Assembly: GCA_900554405.1 (NCBI GenBank)
Contig: USHI01000041.1
Coordinates: 1-10,300 of the forward strand
Reading direction: 5' to 3'
From: an uncultured Eubacteriales bacterium
GTDB lineage: Bacteria > Bacillota > Clostridia > Oscillospirales > CAG-382
DNA: 10,300 nt
Below the pieces are notes generated by a model. It was not told the DNA's origin. It did not search any database and saw nothing but the letters and a program-made list of their open reading frames with translations. Positions 7,051-10,300 of the stretch are shown in pieces (the stretch's first letter is position 1; each line of letters opens with the position of its first letter). A program made the position numbers and the translations under genes.

Positions 7051-7078
7051 CCGCGCCGGGCGGGTACCCCGCGCGCGG
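7051..7078 (+). promoter_or_regulatory. GC-rich 5' leader hairpin of the surface-protein mRNA
   Basis: CCGCGC (7051-7056) pairs with GCGCGG (7073-7078). Inside it a second 5-bp stem (7060-7064 with 7068-7072) closes a 3-base loop, leaving a 3-base bulge. It lies within about 10 bases of the predicted mRNA 5' end and upstream of the AGGAGG at 7089-7094. It has no T tract, so the likely role is 5'-end stabilisation of an abundant mRNA rather than termination; this is inference. Confidence 0.45.
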
Positions 7079-7101
7079 ACGAAAAATCAGGAGGTATTTC
7101 C

Positions 7102-9108
7102 ATGAAGAAACGCATTTTGAGCATTCTTGTACTGGTTTGTATGCTTGTCTGCTTCGTATGGGCCCCCACCGTTTCCGGCGAGGACAGCGGCATCGTCACC
7201 ATCGATGTCGGCGGAGAAAACGTTGAAAACGAACAGTATAAGATCGACGACACCCGTGTCATCCTTCGCCTCAAGGATCAGAAGTACGTGCTTACCGGTA
7301 CTACCGATAAATCCGTTCAGGTCTGGGGCAGCAACAATTCCGAGGATATAGACAAGGCGTTCTATATCACCCTGAACAACGTCACCATAGGCGGCGGCAT
7401 CCTTGTTCAGAACAGCCCCGTGAAGTTTGTTATCGACGTTCCGGAAGGAACCGTCAACAACGTCGCTTCCGTCATCGCGAACGATATAACCGTTTCCGGT
7501 GCGGGCAAGCTGAATGCGACGGCCTTCGGCGTTCAGCAGAAAACATCCTACATGCCCAGCAGGCTTCATGTTACGGATACCGAAATCACCGTGAATGTGA
7601 AAAAGAACCGTTCCGGCGAGTTCAACGGTGTCTGCCTGCTTGACGGCAACGCAAAGGTGACCTATATCGGCGGCGGCGCATACGCTGTGCTTCAGGTCGG
7701 CGTAAAGAACGGGGATAACACTCATTCCCTTACCCTTGCGGATAACGCAAAGCTTTACTGCCTCCAGCCGGAGGGCGCCGAAACCACCGCATATGCCGTC
7801 GACGGGCTCGAATTATTCAACGGCGCGACCGTTACTCTTAAAGGCAACAGCTATATCGAAGCCGAGGGCGCCGATTCCACCGGCGAATATCCCGGCAGCG
7901 CGATAGCCACGGAATTCGATATCAACGTTCAGGACAACGCGAAAATCAAGGCGACGGCTTACGGCCCCGCCGTTTCGTATGGTAATATCGAAGTCAACGG
8001 CAGCAGTGTTGAAGCCGAAAGCCCCGACTCCAACGGCATTTACGCCGGCGGCAAAATAAGCATTACAAACGGCTCGACCCTTTCCGCAAAGGGTTACTAT
8101 CCCGCATTGTATGCCGTCGGCAATATCGAAGTCAACGGCAGCAGTGTTGAAGCCGTATGCGAAAGCGATGTCGGCATTTACTCCGGAACCGGAAATATAA
8201 CCGTTACCGGCAGCTATGTAAATGCCTCCTCCGGCAACAACACCTATTCGATCGATGCGGGTGAAGGCAATACTGCCGTTACCGGCTCGTGGGTCGAATG
8301 CACCGATGCCGGCGCTATCGACTCCGTTGCAAACAGCGTTGTTATCAACGGCAGCGAAGGCACCGTTTACGGCGAAGCCGTCACACCCGCGGATGTCACC
8401 ATCGGCGAAGGCGTGAATTTCGATATCCCCGAGGGCACCAAGCTCACCGTTGCGGAGGGCACAACACTTACCAACAACGGCGTTGTTGCCGTTAAGGGTA
8501 CCGTCGAGGTTCTCGGCACGCTGGTCTGCAATAATCACAACGGCGGCACGGCGACCTGCACGGAAAAGGCAGAATGCACGCTTTGCGGCAGCGAATACGG
8601 CGAAACCGATATTCAGAACCACACCGGCGAGGAAAAGTGGGAGCAGACCGAAACAAAGCACACCAAGAAGTGGGATTGCTGCGGCACCGTTACCGTCGAG
8701 GAAGCCGATCATGCCTTTGAAAACGGCGTTTGCACCGTTTGCCAGTATGCCTGCGGGCATAAGGGCGGCACGGCAACCTGCAAGAAAAAGGCAGTTTGCG
8801 AAATATGCGGCGAAGCCTATGGCGAGCTTGATGCGAACAACCACAAGGAACTGACTCATGTCGAGGCAAAGGAAGCCACGAAGGAGGAAGAGGGCAATAC
8901 CGAATACTGGTACTGCAAGGATTGCGGGAAGTATTATTCCGATAAGGACGGCGAGAAGGAAATAGCCAAAGCCGACACCGTTATCCCGAAGGTTCCGCAG
9001 ACGGGCGACGAGAGCAGCAATATGCTCCTGTTTGCACTGCTGTTCCTGAGCGCGGGTGCGCTTGCGGCTGTGGTTCTTTCGGCAAAAAAGAAGGACCGCG
9101 TTAAATAA
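7102..9108 (+). CDS. Cell-wall-anchored surface protein with beta-helix-like repeats, Cys-rich ribbons and sortase signal
   Basis: A 668-residue exported protein of unknown function. It begins with a signal peptide (MKKR, then a hydrophobic stretch to about residue 25). Residues from about 30 to 470 are Gly-, Asn-, Val- and Thr-rich with regularly spaced short strands, as in right-handed parallel beta-helices. Between about 290 and 430 they form clear rungs of about 23 residues (GNIEVNGSSVEA, GKISITNGSTLSA, GNITVTGSYVNA). Two Cys/His ribbon-like repeats sharing HxGGTATCxxKA then CxxCGxxYGE begin near 476 and 551, with further CxC and CxxC pairs between and a YWYCKDCGKYYSD segment after them. 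Such modules are common in gut Clostridia surface proteins. The C-terminus has PQTGD (632-636), a hydrophobic helix and a KKKDRVK tail: an LPXTG-like sorting signal. AGGAGG lies 7 bases before the ATG. Ligand binding or adhesion is plausible; no catalytic motif was recognised. Confidence 0.9.
   Translation: MKKRILSILVLVCMLVCFVWAPTVSGEDSGIVTIDVGGENVENEQYKIDDTRVILRLKDQKYVLTGTTDKSVQVWGSNNSEDIDKAFYITLNNVTIGGGILVQNSPVKFVIDVPEGTVNNVASVIANDITVSGAGKLNATAFGVQQKTSYMPSRLHVTDTEITVNVKKNRSGEFNGVCLLDGNAKVTYIGGGAYAVLQVGVKNGDNTHSLTLADNAKLYCLQPEGAETTAYAVDGLELFNGATVTLKGNSYIEAEGADSTGEYPGSAIATEFDINVQDNAKIKATAYGPAVSYGNIEVNGSSVEAESPDSNGIYAGGKISITNGSTLSAKGYYPALYAVGNIEVNGSSVEAVCESDVGIYSGTGNITVTGSYVNASSGNNTYSIDAGEGNTAVTGSWVECTDAGAIDSVANSVVINGSEGTVYGEAVTPADVTIGEGVNFDIPEGTKLTVAEGTTLTNNGVVAVKGTVEVLGTLVCNNHNGGTATCTEKAECTLCGSEYGETDIQNHTGEEKWEQTETKHTKKWDCCGTVTVEEADHAFENGVCTVCQYACGHKGGTATCKKKAVCEICGEAYGELDANNHKELTHVEAKEATKEEEGNTEYWYCKDCGKYYSDKDGEKEIAKADTVIPKVPQTGDESSNMLLFALLFLSAGALAAVVLSAKKKDRVK
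7984..8155 (+). repeat. Two 34-bp identical direct repeats within the surface-protein gene
   Basis: Positions 7984-8017 and 8122-8155 are identical over 34 bases and stand 138 bases (46 codons, two rungs) apart in the same frame. Both encode NIEVNGSSVEA. The intervening rung has diverged in sequence but keeps the pattern. Identity at synonymous positions points to a recent duplication or gene conversion rather than protein-level selection alone. Such repeats can change copy number by slippage or recombination. Confidence 0.85.
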
Positions 9109-9132
9109 AGCATAAAGCAAAAAAACGCATAA

Positions 9133-9166
9133 AAAAGGCGCTTCCCCACGCGGGGAAGCGCCTTTT
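9133..9166. terminator. Bidirectional Rho-independent terminator
   Basis: GGCGCTTCCCC (9137-9147) pairs perfectly with 9152-9162 around a 4-base loop. An A run on the left and a T run on the right extend the stem to 15 bp and provide a T tail on either strand. It lies 25 bases after the surface-protein stop and about 43 bases beyond the stop of the convergent minus-strand gene, so it serves both. Confidence 0.93.
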
Positions 9167-9208
9167 GTGCTGCCGTGCCGGGCGCGGCAGGAAAGGGCGA
9201 AGGGCTTT

Positions 9209-10132
9209 TCAGCCGTTTGCGAGAAGCTCGTTGACCTGCGCGAGCGCAGGTACGGAGTTCATGGAGCCGCGCTTCGAAACGGCAAGCGCGCCGGCGGCGT
9301 TGGCAAAGCGTGCGCTTGCGATGATATCGCCGGAGCGGAGGTATTCCGCCGCAAGCGCGGCGGTGAAGATATCGCCCGCGGCTGTCGTGTCGACAACGTT
9401 TGTATCGAACGGCGAGATGATATCGCAATATTTGCCGTCGTAAACATAGCAGCCCCTGCCGCCGAGCTTGAGCACGACATATTTTGTCGGCACTCGGCTG
9501 CACAGCGCCATGGAGGCGCGCAGACAGTTTTCCAGGCTGTTCGGGCGTATACCGGTGAGTATTTCGGTTTCGGTCTCGTTCGGGGTGAGTATTTCGACCC
9601 GTTCCAGCTTTTCGAGCGGGAAATCCGGCGTTGCGGGCCCGGCATCGACAATAAGCGGTATGGATTCGTCCGCCGCAAGGCGCGCGGCGCTTATAACGGT
9701 GTCGCGGTTGATTTCGAACTGTACGAGCACGGCATCCGGATAGCAGGTGAACGCCGCCTCGAGATCGCCGAGGTTTATCTTGTCGTTCGCGCCTGGATAA
9801 ACGATAATGCGGTTGGTGCCGTCCTTTTCGACGGTAATAACGGCAAGCCCGGTCTGCTCGTGGCGGTCCACACGGACGTATTTCGTGTTGATCCCGCGTT
9901 CCTCCAGCGCACGGAGCATGGCAATTTCCGCAGTAAGCATGGCGATCTGTGTATATTCTGTAATATTTAATCTGTCATTTTCTTCAAAGCATAAAGCTTT
10001 CACATCAAGTCCGGATGCTTTTGATGCGCTTTCAAATACTTCGCGACTTACAGCATATTTTTCATAAAAATCTTTCGCCATTCCTGTATACTGTGCACCC
10101 TGTCCCGGAAATACAAATGCAATTTTAGACAT
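9209..10132 (-). CDS. Hybrid ORF: FabD N-terminus joined in frame to a ribokinase/PfkB kinase lacking its N-terminus
   Basis: The 307-residue frame joins parts of two unrelated enzymes. Residues 1 to about 70-78 are the start of malonyl-CoA:ACP transacylase: MSKIAFVFPGQGAQYTGMAKD, then GLDVKALCFE and LNITEYTQIA. The FabD active-site GHSxG that should follow is absent. From about residue 80 the sequence is a ribokinase-type PfkB kinase: INTKYV, RIIVYPGAN, the ILTPNETETEILTG segment, and DTTAAGD with the probable catalytic base Asp254. The kinase lacks roughly its first 70-80 residues, including the GGKGAN-type sugar-binding region. Codon use changes at the join: GC-rich on the kinase side, AT-rich on the FabD side. 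Neither enzyme is complete, so activity is unlikely. The ATG at 10132 has AAAGGAAAGG 8 bases upstream. It is either a contig misjoin or a real rearrangement; I favour a misjoin. Confidence 0.88.
   Translation of the reverse strand: MSKIAFVFPGQGAQYTGMAKDFYEKYAVSREVFESASKASGLDVKALCFEENDRLNITEYTQIAMLTAEIAMLRALEERGINTKYVRVDRHEQTGLAVITVEKDGTNRIIVYPGANDKINLGDLEAAFTCYPDAVLVQFEINRDTVISAARLAADESIPLIVDAGPATPDFPLEKLERVEILTPNETETEILTGIRPNSLENCLRASMALCSRVPTKYVVLKLGGRGCYVYDGKYCDIISPFDTNVVDTTAAGDIFTAALAAEYLRSGDIIASARFANAAGALAVSKRGSMNSVPALAQVNELLANG
9893..9949 (-). other. FabD/kinase junction zone and composition break
   Basis: This stretch encodes the segment from TQIA to LEERGI, where FabD similarity fades and kinase similarity begins. 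By count, 39 of 60 bases are G or C at 9301-9360 but only 19 of 60 at 9961-10020. Two imperfect 17-base direct repeats sharing AGCATGGC (9909-9925 and 9930-9946, 13 of 17 identical) lie inside the zone. The exact breakpoint cannot be fixed by eye because both families tolerate an (A/L)xxLEExGI-like segment here. Confidence 0.7.
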
Positions 10133-10211
10133 ATCATTTTCCTTTCCTTTATTTTTATGTTTATATCAGATGATAACAATTTGTTTCTGATTGCAAATTA
10201 TTTCAGTTTAA

Positions 10212-10241
10212 AATATTTTGATATTCAAATTATAATGTCAA
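10212..10241 (-). promoter_or_regulatory. Probable sigma-A promoter of the fabD end
   Basis: On the minus strand, a perfect TTGACA (10241-10236) is followed at 17-18 bases by AT-rich hexamers (AAATAT or AATATT, about 10218-10212) that could act as the -10 box. The -35 box is excellent and the -10 box is weak, as expected for a regulated promoter. The operator-like palindrome lies between and over the two boxes. Confidence 0.55.
10215..10231 (-). promoter_or_regulatory. FabT-like operator palindrome
   Basis: The 17-base sequence ATTTTGATATTCAAATT is a near-perfect inverted repeat. It matches the published streptococcal FabT box (ANTTTGATTATCAAATT) everywhere except the two central bases, which are swapped. 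FabT is a MarR-family repressor of fatty-acid synthesis genes that acts with acyl-ACP. The site sits inside the promoter in front of a fabD start, exactly where such control is expected. The regulator itself is not in this window. Confidence 0.62.
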
Positions 10242-10277
10242 AAAATTCTCCCCGAAGCCATCTCTGGCTCCAAGGAG
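10240..10277 (-). terminator. Rho-independent terminator of a gene beyond the right edge
   Basis: Read on the minus strand, CTCCTTGGAGCC (10277-10266) pairs with GGCTTCGGGGAG (10259-10248) as a 12-bp stem with three G-T pairs and a 6-base loop, followed by AATTTTTT. It lies directly upstream of the fabD-end promoter, and its T tract runs into the -35 box. It would end a minus-strand transcript coming from outside the window, or attenuate read-through into fabD. Confidence 0.7.
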
Positions 10278-10300
10278 TTATTTGTCATTTCTATATGATT

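Noticed and set aside
7984..8420. Spaced repeats as a CRISPR-like array
   Set aside because: There are only two exact copies, in frame within a coding gene, and the spacing matches protein rungs rather than spacers.
7813..9120. Minus-strand open frame of 435 codons opposite the surface-protein gene
   Set aside because: It reads the repeats backwards as Ala/Gly/Val/Phe-rich sequence, would have to cross the convergent terminator region to be expressed, and lacks a family match.
9209..10132. A genuine new bifunctional transacylase-kinase enzyme
   Set aside because: The FabD part stops before its active-site serine and the kinase part lacks its sugar-binding N-terminus, and the composition break coincides with the join.

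Overview
The window looks like chromosomal DNA of a fairly GC-rich member of the Clostridia (Bacillota), perhaps an Oscillospirales- or Christensenellales-like gut anaerobe. The evidence is the gene content: membrane-anchored RNase Y next to YmdB, YajC, an M29 aminopeptidase, an Mrp/NBP35 ATPase with a clostridial-type N-terminal cysteine cluster, and a cell-wall-sorted protein ending in a PQTGD-type signal. Strong AGGAGG ribosome binding sites and consensus sigma-A promoters agree with this. The genus is a guess. The last ~350 bases (about 9950-10300) are clearly AT-rich, unlike the rest.

Layout. (1) Positions 1-787, minus strand: the 5' two-thirds of a NifS/IscS-like cysteine desulfurase, running off the left edge. 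(2) A divergent intergenic region holds two good back-to-back sigma-A promoters, one for the desulfurase and one for the plus-strand operon. (3) Positions 1102-6796, plus strand: rny, ymdB, yajC, an M29 aminopeptidase, a frameshifted xylose-isomerase-like TIM-barrel gene, and mrp. These are close-set or overlapping, with one clear promoter (917-945) and one clear terminator (6836-6870), so they probably form one transcript. (4) Positions 7102-9108: a monocistronic 668-residue secreted surface protein with its own extended -10 promoter. It has a beta-helix-like repeat body, Cys-rich ribbon repeats and a sortase signal. (5) A perfect bidirectional terminator at 9133-9166. (6) Positions 9209-10132, minus strand: an in-frame hybrid ORF. 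Its first ~75 residues are the start of FabD (malonyl-CoA:ACP transacylase) and the rest is a ribokinase/PfkB kinase lacking its N-terminus. The AT-rich FabD end carries its own promoter, a FabT-like operator and an upstream terminator.

How the parts relate. The operon combines RNA turnover (RNase Y, with YmdB as its classical neighbour), protein export (YajC), peptide breakdown (M29) and Fe-S cluster carriage (Mrp). The divergent cysteine desulfurase would supply sulfur for Fe-S assembly. These are mostly housekeeping genes and no new defence or mobile system is visible. The points most worth a second look are the FabD/ribokinase hybrid at the composition break (misjoin or real recombination), the frameshift in the isomerase, and the modular surface protein with recently duplicated rungs.
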